Assembly: GCA_021234155.1 (NCBI GenBank)
Contig: JAJEKV010000042.1
Coordinates: 1,363,257 to 1,427,256 of the forward strand
Length of the DNA: 64,000 nt
Direction: 5' to 3'
Source: Isoetes taiwanensis
Lineage: Eukaryota; Streptophyta; Lycopodiopsida; Isoetales; Isoetaceae
Made by a program: the position numbers and the translations under genes. This document shows, piece after piece, positions 41,641 to 53,508 of this stretch. The notes under the pieces are model-generated. The model searched no databases, was not told the origin of the DNA, and saw only the letters and a program-made list of their open reading frames with translations. The first letter of the stretch is position 1. Every line of letters starts with the position of its first letter.

Positions 41641-43384
41641 AATGGTTCACCTAGCAAACAATTATTTGTTTTGGCATTTAAAGTGTCACAGATAAACTAC
41701 ACATAAAATTAACATTAATGAAAATCGAAGCAAACGTGAGGCATTGCATTGATTTTGCATACATGATAGTTGTGTTTCAAGCTTTAGCATGTTTCTATGG
41801 TCTATGAAGGTTTTAACTACATACTAAGAAGAATTCAAAAGTGTGGATTTGTTGATTGTCATCAAAATGTCGGTGGATGCTTTTACAACTAATTAGCAAA
41901 GCATAAGAATTTCTCCAACCTAATGAAATGTTCTCGTTAATGTTGTGAAGATTTTGGACTATGCAAACAGAATTGGGTCTTCTATCCTAATGTTCAAAGC
42001 ATAGGCATGCACAAAACAACAAATGTCCGTCTTTAGCAGTTCAAGTTAGGACCATCCTGTTTGTTTTTTTATTTCCTAACATTTGTCATTACACCACATG
42101 TTGGGTTAGCGAAAATACCTAGGTTGGACTGATATCCATACCCCTATTGATGCTTACGTGCATTGGACTTTAATTCCTACGTCAAAACGGTTCCATAAGA
42201 ATATGCCTTAAGCAAATATCATTGGGTGATCCAATGATCTAGGCAAATAGTGAGGGTGATAGCCCCCTCATTCTAAAAGTTTAGCGTGGAAATTTAATGA
42301 ACAAATTGTCATGTGGCAACCATGATGGATATCTTAGATTCTATCATGAAACCATTAATTTTCACACATTGAGTTCCTATACACCAATAAGGGGTATTTT
42401 TGAAGAAGGCATGCATTGGTTGGATTCAATGGTTGCTCTAAGCTTGGTTGAAAATACCATGTTCGGACTGACATCCATACCTCAGTTGATCTTCTCATCC
42501 CATTCTAGACCCTAGACCATTTACATGATCAAAAACCATTGTTTGAGCATTGAATGTGTGTTGGAAGTGAAATTGAAGTCCCTTATAATATTTATGAAAC
42601 TATGAGCACCATTTTCTCCATTGCAGTTGAGCATAACATATTTACTCATGGGTATACCGTGTTTTCACCATGAAGAATGAATTTATGTCACCCATGGCAA
42701 AAACCAGTAAAAGCATCATGTTGTAGCATATTCTCCTTACATATTTTATTACCCATGATCGATAGAATACTGCTGCTTTGGGCTTAAAGTGATTAAGGGA
42801 AAAAATTTATAATTATGTCCTGTGACAGTAAAGCATGGTTAAAGTTCAACCCCTTGCAAATGTTTCAATACTTGGATACGTCATATTAAGTATACATCTC
42901 TCAATGGTAGCAAAATGCTTAGAGAAAAACAATATTGCCATATATGGTTGCAACATTAACTGGGTAAGCTTGCAGGCACTTATATGGACCCTAGGAGCCT
43001 GGGATGCAACATCTACAATATTTATTTATGCTTGTCCCATTACCAAAGGATGTCTCAAAAGAAATTGAGATAACGTCTTGGGTCACCTGTTTGTTGCCCT
43101 AGACGTATTCGAAATGGGTATAAAGGGCAATTTACCATGGAATAAAAATGTGAGCACCCGATAAGCAGGTGGCTCACCAAGGTAGCGAGCGTCTTTGGTC
43201 CGTTCTTTGATTTAAATAGATCGACTTGGTGGTGGATCGCGGACCGCCACGTAAGCAGGTGAATTAAAAAAAAACTAAATGGGTAAAAAATCTCTGCGCT
43301 TTCTTCCATAAATTTGATCATTCTGCACCTTAATCAGATATCCAAGTCTCTGTTCTCCATAATTGAGCCAACCCAGAAGGAAAA
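41641..43384. other. Unassigned intergenic sequence
   Basis: AT-rich with no recognised gene or repeat family. Confidence 0.3.
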
Positions 43385-43559
43385 ATGTGGCAAATCCGAC
43401 CTCGATCACCAATTTCTGGCCCTACCTGTTGTAAAGCTTACCGGAAATGCCTAAAACCATCACTGTTGTTTATCCAAAAGCAACTCCCCCTTCTGAGAAT
43501 TCCTGGCCCGAAATTGGTCATTAAACTGCAAGCTGTTTGGAGACAGAAAATGGCTTTGC

Positions 43560-45604
43560 ATGTGATTGGACGCAGTGAGCAAGCTAAAGCCGATCCAATT
43601 CGGCTATTCTCAGGCCGGAATTTAGAGACCCATCACATAGAAAAAAGTTCAGAGAATCGAAATTACCTATGTAGGTGTTTGGATGAAGCAAAAATGGTAC
43701 CAAGCTAAGGGCGACCCGATTTGGCGATTACCAGGCCGAATTTGGGGATTGCCACTTGAATCTAAAGACCCATGAGCAGAACAGAGTTTTTCACAGAGTT
43801 TGTGACCCAATCTGATAATTTCTAGGCTGTGGGCACACCATGCAAGTTGTAATAGCATGGCAAATAGGCAAGAGTGCCTCCTGGACAGCCTAATCAAAAT
43901 CACCTGGGCAAAAAAGAAAAGGAAACAAACTAGGCTGAACAAAGAAATGAAATATGAAGGCCTCATACTTGAAGAAAATTTCGAGATTATAGGCTCCAAA
44001 GCTGAATTATAGACTGTAAAACAAAGGGATCCCCAAAACTATGGCAACCACCTATGACCCAGTTCAATACTTCCTGATATTAACGAATATGCTGGATTTA
44101 AGCACCCTTCTTCATTTGAAATCCCTCCTATGAACTCCTGCAAGCAAAAACAACGGAATCATTATTTGCATAAAAAAATCAGATTTAAAGAGCAAAAATC
44201 GAGTGCATCAGAAAGGTTTTGCAGTTGAGACCTTTGAATTCACAGCCCTATCGGACGTCTCCAAAGTACAGTTGCATTGCCCCGCTCCAAGCCAGAATAA
44301 CACGGGTTTGAACTAGCAAGTCAGAGGACGGGTTTACATTTTGGCAAAACAATTTACTTTACTAACTTATATGGTCTGAAAAAATACGGATATGATCACT
44401 AAGACGTTTACAGCCATGGCAGCAGCAAGATTTGTGAAGAAAAAAGTAAGAAGAATGCCGGTTTGATAGATGTCGAATGTGAATTTCCTGAATTTCCAAA
44501 ACTGCCATCCAAACAAAAAATGCTATTCCAGTATCTTATGCATATAGAAACAGACAGGCCAAAATTGGGCAATACCGGTTATGCCCAGCCTACTGTGGTC
44601 GCTTCATCATATGCCTATACTGTTGCTTTTCCCTGTTCAGAAAGATACCATTCAAATCTGTTTTAAACATAACTAAAAAGTAAGATCAATCTTTCGATTT
44701 CTACCTTGGAGCCATATATGGGCTGATGAAAAATCGTCAGGGCTAATATTTCCTTCTCTGATCCAGCTTCCGAAGGCATGCACAGAGATTCAATTTATAC
44801 TACAAATGCTCAGAGATAAACCTATAAGCAATTTCGGCCAGTTCTGGCAAAGATCAGACTACTGTGGTCGACCCATCAGGCTGCCGGATCCATAGCTGGT
44901 CATTGCCTAACCACCCGTGACCCAGTTCAACGGATATACTGGATTTAAGCACCCTTTTCCAGTTGAAATCCCTCCTATGAACTCCTGTAAGCAAAACCAG
45001 AGGAATCATAGCTATTTGCATAAAAAATCACATCTAAAGAGCAAAAATCGAATGCCTCAGAGAGATTTTGCAGTTGAGGGCTTCGAATCCACAACCCTAT
45101 CAGGTTGTGCACTGCCATAGCCGAAAATGCCTTCTCCACTTTCGTCCTTACTCTGCTGAGAAATCCGGCGGAAAGGCTTTCCTTCAAATGATGGCGGTGC
45201 CAACAAAATATTGGCTAAAGCCAACGAAAATATTCCAGAACCACCGTATCAATGGCGTCAAAAGACAAAAAAAACTTCCATGACCATAGCTCCAAGCTGG
45301 AAAATATGCAAAGCATAAGGGAGAGCCAGCGCCAGCACCATCACCATACCTGTCAAAACAATTTCGATATCCAATAATCGTGTATATACCAGCATTCAGA
45401 ACATTGAAGAATGTTCTAGTTGAAGAATGTTCTAGAATTTATTGCCATCTTCTAGAATTTTTAGGACATTCTGGAAGCCACCACATCCCCGCCAAGAACC
45501 TTCCGGAAGCCACCAGATCCGACGGCCGAGATCGCGTGGGAGCGAACGGACGGCCGGGATCTGGCGGTTGATATATAAAAGAACATTCCGGAAGCCACTC
45601 CTAA

Positions 45605-45607
<3 letters not shown>
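43560..45607. repeat. Family C dispersed repeat, copy 2
   Basis: Longer relative of 21790-23195. It contains an internal duplication: 44040-44240 resembles 44900-45085, each with 'cccagttcaa', 'ctggatttaagcaccctt', 'atgaactcctg' and 'ttttgcagttgag'. It ends 'gaagccactcctaataatta' directly at a (TA)n tract. Confidence 0.65.

Positions 45608-45656
<49 letters not shown>
45608..45656. repeat. (TA)n microsatellite
   Basis: About 48 bp of TA between the family C end and the family B start 'catacaagttattgtactatgaggg'. Confidence 0.9.
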
Positions 45657-45660
<4 letters not shown>

Positions 45661-45719
45661 CAAGTTATTGTACTATGAGGGACTGTACAAATTCGACGAG
45701 GAGCCAAATGCAGTGCCAT

Positions 45720-45941
45720 CCAACGAAAATCCTATAAAGATTCTCCAAGATTCTCCAAAGACTCTAAAAAAATTTCCCTAGATACCTTGAGATTCCATCA
45801 ATGTTCACTTATATTCCCCAAGATCCGCGGATTATTCCGCGAGGAATCGTATAAATTCAAGTAGAAGTCAAATTTAAAGTCATTCAATGAAGATTCTATA
45901 GAGATTCTCCAAGATTAGACCAAGATTCTCTAGATACTCAA

Positions 45942-45974
<33 letters not shown>

Positions 45975-46860
45975 TGAAGGCATGGTTGGTGGGACTTGCA
46001 CCCACCCACGTCTCCCACCCGATGGTAGCCAGTGGGTTTTGAACCCTGGTGGGGATTACCCCAATCCAAGACCTTACCACTAGACCACCACCGCGATGGG
46101 CCGATACTCAAAGATTTTATGAAGATTCCCTTAGATTTTTTTAGATTCTTAAAGATTGTCTTGAGATTCCCCTAGATTCCCAAAGATTATCCTAAGATTC
46201 CTCAAGATTCCATGTAGATTCTTCAAAATTTCCTTAGATTCTATGAAGATCCCCCTGTAGAACACACCTAGTGTCAAAGATTCCCCTAGATCCCCTTGGA
46301 TTTCCCCTAAATTCCATAAAATTCTATAAACATCCCCTAGATTCTTAAGGTTCTACAAAGATTCCCCTAGATCTTCAAAGATTATCTGAAGATTCCTTTA
46401 AATTCCCTAAGATTCTATGTAGATTCTCCTAGAGTCCCTTAGATTCTATCAAGATTCCACTAGATTCTCTAAGATTCCATAAAGATTCCCCCTGATTCTC
46501 AAACATTTTTTGAAGATTCTCTTAGATTCCTCTATATTCTTTTGATTCCCATAGATTCGTTAAGATTCTCTTGATGTTTCCTTGATTCCAAAGGTTATCC
46601 CAAGATTCCTCTAGATTCCTTTAGATTCTTAAATATTCCCTTGAGATTCCCTTAGATTCCCAAATATTATCCTAAGATTCCTCTAGATTTCCCTCTATTC
46701 TTAAACCTTTTTTGAAGGTTTTCCTATATTCCTCTAGATTCTTTGGAGATTCCCATAGATTCCTTAAGATCCTCTTGAGATTTCCTTGATTTTCAAAGAT
46801 TATCCCAATATCTCTCAAATTCCCTTAGTTTCTATGAATATTCCCCTATATTATCCAACA
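45720..46860 (+). repeat. GATTC array with 10-11 bp period
   Basis: From 46113 the GATT-like steps fall at 46113, 124, 134, 144, 154, 165, 175, 185, 196, 206 and 217. The register continues to 46494 with a mean of about 10.3 bp over 37 steps. Spacer bases vary; the GATTC core is kept. Confidence 0.8.
45944..46102 (-). mobile_element. tRNA-derived SINE with poly(A) tail and target duplication
   Basis: On the minus strand the element starts 'ggcccatcgcggtggtggtc', carries an A box ('tggtctagtggtaagg') and a B box ('gggttcaaaaccc'), and ends in an A tract of nearly 30. It is flanked by the perfect 11 bp direct repeat GATACTCAAAG (45933-45943 and 46103-46113). That marks LINE-assisted insertion into the GATTC array. 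Confidence 0.9.
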
Positions 46861-48299
46861 TTGCACGGAACGATGCCAAACCACTACTCATTGGAAAGCA
46901 TTTGATGAGAGGAATCCAACGGCGTGGGTCCCACTTTGATCCGAGACCTCCACCGCAAGATAAAGTCGTTTGAAGGTGACGCAAAAAAAGGAAGCTTCCA
47001 AGAACGCTTCATAATTAATGAGTTGCCACCTCACTATCTTTTCATTAAATAAAGGGTGCCACCTCACCTCCTTTAATATAAAAAATTCTAATTTAATAAA
47101 AAAATGTATGGCTAAGATTTATCCTCCCCCTTTTGATCTAACGGTTAAGATTGGTTGCACCAAATCCACTTTTGAGGAACTTCCTTGCACTTTCCTTATA
47201 AAAATTAAGGGCCATGATTTCTCCTCCCCTTTTGATCCGACGGCTTAAAGACATGGTGCATGCCCCGATGCATGTCCCCCTGTAGAACACACCTAGTGTC
47301 AAAGATTCCCCTAGATCCCCTTGGATTTCCCCTAAATTCCATAAAATTCTATAAACATCCCCTAGATTCTTAAGGTTCTACAAAGATTCCCCTAGATCTT
47401 CAAAGATTATCTGAAGATTCCTTTAAATTCCCTAAGATTCTATGTAGATTCTCCTAGATTCCCTTAGATTCTATCAAGATTCCACTAGATTCTCTAAGAT
47501 TCCATAAAAATTCCCCCTGATTCTCAAACATTTTTTGAAGATTCTCTTAGATTCCTCTATATTCTTTTGATTCCCATAGATTCGTTAAGATTCTCTTGAC
47601 GTTTCCTTGATTCCAAAGGTTATCCCAAGATTCCTCTAGATTCCTTTAGATTCTTAAATATTCCCTTGAGATTCCCTTAGATTCCCAAATATTATCCTAA
47701 GATTCCTCTAGATTTCCCTTCATTCTTAAACCTTTTTTGAAGGTTTTCCTAGATTCCCCTAGATTCTTTAGAGATTCCCATAGATTCCTTAAGATCCTCT
47801 TGAGATTTCCTTGATTTTCAAAGATTATCCCAATATCTCTCAAATTCCCTTAGTTTCTATGAATATTCCCTAGATTATCCAACATTTGCGGAACGATGCC
47901 AAACCACTACTCATTAGAAAGCATTTGATGAGATGAATCAAACGCCGCCGGGTCCCACTTTGATCCGAGACCTCCACCGCAAAGATAAAAGTCGTTTGAA
48001 GGTGACTTAAAAAAGGAAGCTTCTAAGAACGCTTCATAATTAATGAGTTGCCACCTCACTATCTTTTCATTAAATAAAGGGTGCCACCTCACCTCCTTTA
48101 ATATAAAAAATTCTAATTTAATAAAAAATGTATGGCTAAGATTTATCCTCCCCTTTTGATCTAATCGGTTAAGATTGGTTGCACCAAATCCACTTTTGAG
48201 GAACTTCCTTGCACTTTCCTTATAAAAATTAAGGGCCATGATTTCTCCTCCCCTTTTGATCCGACGGCTTAAAGACATGGTGCATGCCCCGATGCATGT
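46251..48299. repeat. 1,025 bp tandem duplication
   Basis: 46251-47275 and 47276-48299 are near identical, each from 'ccccctgtagaacacacc' to 'ccgatgcatgt'. Few substitutions separate them, implying a recent event. Confidence 0.9.
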
Positions 48300-48457
48300 C
48301 CCCCATCATATTTCTATGCCCATGCAAGACATCTCCCATGAGTATTTACACGACAGGGCATCATGGCCTTCCATTTCCAATTGGACTGGTGGCATTAATC
48401 TCTATATAGCATGGGTACATCCTTTCCGGCACACATAGAATAGTTTTATATATATAA

Positions 48458-48553
<96 letters not shown>

Positions 48554-48830
48554 ACTATATATATAAAATTATTAGGATGCCCTCATAGCATAGAGATTTG
48601 GATGTACCCATGCGATATAGAGATTAATGCCACGGTAGTCCAATTGAAATGGAAGGCCATGATGCCGCCACCTCATGGGAGAGGTCATGCATGGGCATAG
48701 AAATGTGATGGGGGACATGCATGGGCATGCATGAGGGCATGCACTACATCCCCGAGCCGTCGGATATGGGGCAGGTTAAATCTTGGCCATCCAATTCAGG
48801 TTAAAGAAAGTGCAAGGAAACTTACAATAT
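48240..48830. repeat. Long inverted repeat centred on a (TA)n tract
   Basis: The left arm (about 48240-48455) and right arm (about 48553-48830) are imperfect reverse complements, for example 'catcatggccttccattt' against 'aaatggaaggccatgatg' and 'cccatgcaagac' against 'catgcatggg'. About 90 bp of TA forms the centre. Confidence 0.75.
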
Positions 48831-49130
48831 TTATAAAATTATTAAGATTGCGTATAGAGATTGATCTTGACCGTTGAAATGGGAAATCAATGGCAGGAAT
48901 GAGGCCACGTGGTGGTGGCTCAAGCAGGCCCCTTATTTGGGGCTTTTGTTGTGGGCTGTCGGATTTAAAAACTTCATCTCGGCCGTCGGATTTGCATTTA
49001 ATGCTACATGATGATGTGGCATAAGCAATTAAGTATATCATTATCAAAAATTTTGAGGTGGCATAAGGAGGGGCTTGCGTAAATAAGAAAAAGAAAAACA
49101 AAGGAAAGAAAATAGGCCTATGAATCGTGG
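48831..49130. repeat. Family D-like remnant, inverted
   Basis: 'ccccttatttggggctttt' and 'ctcggccgtcggattt' are reverse complements of family D phrases. The rest is unassigned. Confidence 0.4.
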
Positions 49131-52100
49131 CAGCAAAAATTTTCTTCCTTCCCTTCCCTACTCCGCCGGACTGTACGATGGAGCTAGCTATGGGCGCTGC
49201 TGCTGTGGTTCCCGTTGTGGTATTCCATTGTGGTAAGCCCGGTCGGGAAATCGGTTGATCAATGGCAGCTTTGAATGGAGATGAACCTTTCCGGCTATGG
49301 ATTGGGGCCGATTTGGTCTAAAAAGTAGCCGGTTTGTGTGGAATCCTTATTGTATTTTCGTCCGAGCCACGTAAACGGCGAAGCACGGCAACGGGGAACG
49401 CCATTGCCATGGCTCCTTTCATCCAGTTGAGCAGGTGCGTTTGTTGTTGACAAGTTGGCATCCGAAATTCTATCTTGATGCTTTGTGGATTAGAAAGTAG
49501 ATCTGCCAGCTTTCTGGCAGAGAGCTCTGCAATTCGTTTGCGATTCGTTTCCTGCTTCCTGTTATCCCGAAATATTTTCTGCAGGATAAAGCGACGTGGG
49601 TCTAAAACATAATCGGAAGATTTTTCTGCATCCTCTATTTTAGATTTGATATTTTTAGCTGATGGCTTCTAAAAAGATTAATATCTCTCCATTCAAGGCG
49701 CATGCAGTTGTTTCTTTTTTGTAAGGAAAAATGCGGATAGATAGATTCTTTACTTATTACCAGAGCATGCTATGACCGGAAATAGCAGTCCAGCAGGGCA
49801 TCTGCTTAAAGGCCAAAGATTTGTTCCTGCAAATGATGGGAGAAACCATGGCTTTGTACTAACTTTTGGTTATGATATATGCAGGGCGCTTGAACTGATA
49901 TGGCAATGGAACCCGGCCTTGGTGTTTTTAAGGATTTTGAAGATTCCTTGCTTGAATAAGCATTGGTAGTTTTTGCAATCTCGTGAGCTTCTCCAGCTTG
50001 ATCTTTTAAGTCAGGTCATTGATGGAAAAGATGCCAGAGCTTCCTTTGAGGAATTTCCCTACTATCTCAAGTAAGCAAAAAGCTTGGCCTTTCATTTGTT
50101 TTTTTGCTTATAACCAAGTTATATCTTCTCGCATGTCAAATTCATGTAATAGGTTGGATCTAGAGAGTAGAAGATGTAAAGTAACAGATTGACGCAACCT
50201 TTGACTAGGTGTTGACAGAGAGTTTTTTGTTAAATCCGACTATGCTCATGTATTTTGCAGATTAATTATGCGAAGGTTGTGGTGCAAAACATATGCAAAA
50301 CGCAAACTTTCCAGTTTGCACCTGATTAAAACCACGTTTTAAAGACATGAAGAAAAAGTGAGGGAGTTTCACAAGAACCGTTTTAGATCTGCAGTTGGGG
50401 CCCAGAATGGAAGTAAAGCTATTGCACAGCGGATTCGTATATTTTGGGATTTTGGTATATGGATATGCTTACACTTAATTTGGGAGTTTGATAGACATGT
50501 ATGCAAAATGTGACATAGAGGGTTGCTTTTTCATCTTTGTTACAATGCACATACCTGGTTTGATTTCTTGGAATGCAATGATTTCAGGGTATGCACGGAA
50601 GGGGCAGAATACTGTTGTCCTTCACTTGCTTGAAAGAATGCAACAGACTGTCTATCCATCAATGCAGTCTCAGATGCATATCCTTTGTATTGCTTCAGAA
50701 ATTTGAAGATTTACGATTTGCAGGCTGATCTTGGAGCTGTAAGCAGAATCCTAGACCACTTTAAGGTTCGTATCTCCTTTGATTTACTTTATGTTTTTAT
50801 TCTTAGAACGATATTCTCCTTGCAGCCCGCCCTTGAAGAAGATACCGAGAGTTTGGCTTCAGCTATTTTCCATCAGTCGTACCCAAAACAAGGGATGAGG
50901 CAACATCAAGATTGCAACCAGAACTGCTCCTGAGTCTTGACGGCAAAAAAGCTCTCCGGCAGAACACTTGAAGTGGTAAGAACTGCATGATTTTGATGGT
51001 TGCTCAGATTCCCACATATTAAGAAGATGACTCTTTCTTTTCCTCCATTTCTAGCACTCTGCCGATTTTCAGTATTTTGAGTCCGTTTCATAGAACAGTG
51101 CACCAAATTAGCTCGGATTTTATTCTATAGCTTTTACTTAGTGCTTGCATACAGATTATCGCCAGCAGCACCACCGTTGCCTTTGATTTTCCTTCCTTTT
51201 TAAGTGCCATTTTTACATTTATAGCTTTCTTTTGATCTTGGACTTCTTTTGCTTCGTTCTTTATTGTTACAGTTGCGTCTACTATACTGGCTCATGCAGT
51301 CAGTGTTTGTGGCCAAGGAACACTTTTATATGCTCCAAATTCAGCCAGAAATCGGTGGTAAGTCTTAGCGGGATGATTTAAGTTCTATAAGTTTATTGAA
51401 GTATGCAAGATTCGGCAATTGAAAAGAAGAATTTATGAACTGGTATATACCGGTTAAATACTTTTGATTGTACATTCTTACATGCATGTAAGTCCAGGTG
51501 TCTGAGATGGGGACATATCTAGCTAGCACAGATAATGCAATTCGAACAAGAGATAACCACCAATTAGATTGCAGGCTTTGTACTACATCTAACATTAAAA
51601 TTTATGCGGATTTGCTACTTTTTTGGCCTTGAGAGATAATAAGGATGTTCCCACAACCACCGGAAGCTACCGTCACTCCACGGCTTGGTGCACTTCTTTC
51701 TTTGCATGCATTGTAAGCTTTTTATGGTCAATGTGTGAAGTGCAAATTGGCTTTTAGGAAGTACTCTTCTTTCGCTGGGGCAAAGAATGCATGCTGCTTC
51801 TATGAGCCATTACATAAGGTATGCCTTACCGAAAGAGAGAAAGGAAATAGATATATGTTTTCCATTTTCTTGCTTCCATACTTATCTGCTTGAGACTTCT
51901 TCTTCTAGGCTGATTGGCATGCTCTATGTGGTGTTGTTGTGCTAGTCTTTGCTTATATGATGCAATAGATAGTTGGAGCAATTGTTTTTTTGTATAAAAG
52001 GTTTTGTGCTTCGTTTACAAATCTACGATAAATGATCATCATGCTTCTCCTGTTTAACATATTTTGATTTTTCTTTTCTTCACTGGCATGGCATTTGTTT

Positions 52101-52410
52101 CAGATGTATGACCTAGTATTGTATGTGTTAGTACCAAATACATATGCGAAATGATGACCTTGTTCTGTCAGAAATGGTATCTGTAGCATTTTATTTGGGT
52201 AGAATTTGACACATGCAAGTCTTCTGCTAAGTGAATATGTTTGTGTAATGAAACTGAATTTTGTTATATTGAATCTAGATCATTTGATTTTTCATACTTG
52301 GAACAAGGGTATCTTCATTTGCAAAGGTATATCATTGGATGTTTGCAGGAACATAGTTTTTGCATGTTCTATAATGCCATCTCTGAATTTATTCTACAAA
52401 CCAGAAGAAG
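49131..52410 (+). other. Gene-remnant region around a PPR fragment
   Basis: Possible first-exon sequence lies at 49179-49232 (ATG, Ala/Val-rich, then 'tgtggtaagc'). Exon-like segments occur at 50723-50766 ('ttgcag|gctgat' to 'tttaag|gttcg') and from 50826 ('ccttgcag|cccgcc'). None could be joined into a recognised protein. Confidence 0.3.
50488..50700 (+). pseudogene. Pentatricopeptide repeat (PPR) protein fragment
   Basis: The frame contains IDMYAKC near its start and ISWNAMISGYARKGQ at residues 27-41, followed by LLERMQQT. These are hallmark phrases of the PLS-type PPR proteins that bind organellar RNA. The canonical segment after YAKC has lost residues, and the frame ends after about two repeats. 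PPR proteins normally have ten or more repeats and a long single exon, so this is a relic. Confidence 0.75.
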
Positions 52411-53398
52411 ATTTTCTGGATCTTTTGTAAATAGCAGCAGATAGAAGCGTGTAGAGAGGTTTTTGCCTCCTAATGCTGCGGCGTTTACTCAAAGTTTGAA
52501 AGTTTGAAGGAGGATTTACGTTATGTTTTATGCCTGCAGGGCTGTGCATAACCTGCATGTAAGTAGTTATTTCCTATTGTCAAAACCTGTATGTTTTCCT
52601 AGGAAGCATGCTTAGGAGAAAGTACTGTATATATTCATATGTTAATGAAATCATTCTTTTTCCATATTAGTGTGTTATTGAATTGTTAAAGGTTTCTGTT
52701 TTTTGGTTGGTCCCAGGAAAAACTAGACTAATAATTTGTCACTAAAGGGGGCTAGCTATTGTTTAGTTGTTCACTGTGATAAAGCCTAGTTGGATTGCTG
52801 GCTAGGTTTGGAAACTAGTATGCTGTTATTGCTATAGCTAGGAAGGTCTCTAAGATGCTGAATATGTAGAACATGGATACATTTCTTTCCACTTTGAAAG
52901 GATGTAGAATTTTAAGCAGGAAGTTGCAAAAAGAGTTTTCTAGATAGAGATGCTGTGATTGGAATTGTGGTACATCTGCAAAGACACTTGATGTCTGCTC
53001 CATTTTGACAGATAGTGATGAGGTGATGTTTTAGAATACATCAATTCCAAAGTATCTGAGAGGTCTTGGTGAGATAAGCTTGAGACTCTTTCAATAAAAT
53101 GCGCCTAGGGGTTTTGTCTCCTAATGTTGTGACGTTTACTCATAATTTGAAAGCTTACATGTTATGCAGGTTATATGTTGCCTTTGGATTTGCCTTTGGA
53201 TTTGACCCCTGTTATATTTTAGGTTGTTGAGATGTGATATTGGCCTCCTATTTCCATGCATTTGAGATATAGCAAGAAATGCATTTGATACCACTCTCTT
53301 GACATTATGATCTGGTGAAAAGGCAATCTTCTAATTCATTTGATGTCTATTGCATAAGTTGATGTGTTTTTGGCTCATTTTTATTCTTGCTTTTCCAG

Positions 53399-53508
53399 AG
53401 CACTGGACAATGAAGAGGATAAATGGAATGGCTTCTTCCATCTTAGGACGAGGAAAGCCAGTTTGCTTGGATCTTCTGCTCAACAGATAGTCTCTGCAAC
53501 CAAAGATG
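53399..53508 (+). CDS. Exon candidate in duplication copy 1
   Basis: A 110 bp open segment lies between 'cttttccag' and 'aaagatg|gtatgg'. The peptide includes NEEDKWNGFFHLRTRKASLL. I do not recognise the protein. The same exon, unchanged, is at 56461-56570. Confidence 0.4.

Larger units (their letters stand above)
45657..48299 (+). mobile_element. Family B element with helically phased GATTC arrays
   Basis: Starts with the CAAG...TTGTACTATGAGGG terminus beside (TA)n. A GATTC array follows, interrupted by a SINE, then a unique module ('ccaaaccactactcattgg' to 'gatgcatgtccccc'). The array tail plus module is tandemly duplicated (46251-47275 and 47276-48299). Reverse-complement relatives lie at 59335-62262. 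No transposase is visible, so it would be non-autonomous if mobile. Confidence 0.55.

Noticed and set aside
44725-44755. 'ctgatgaaaaatcgtcagggc' as a hammerhead ribozyme
   Set aside because: No GAAA with flanking stems III and I in the expected order.
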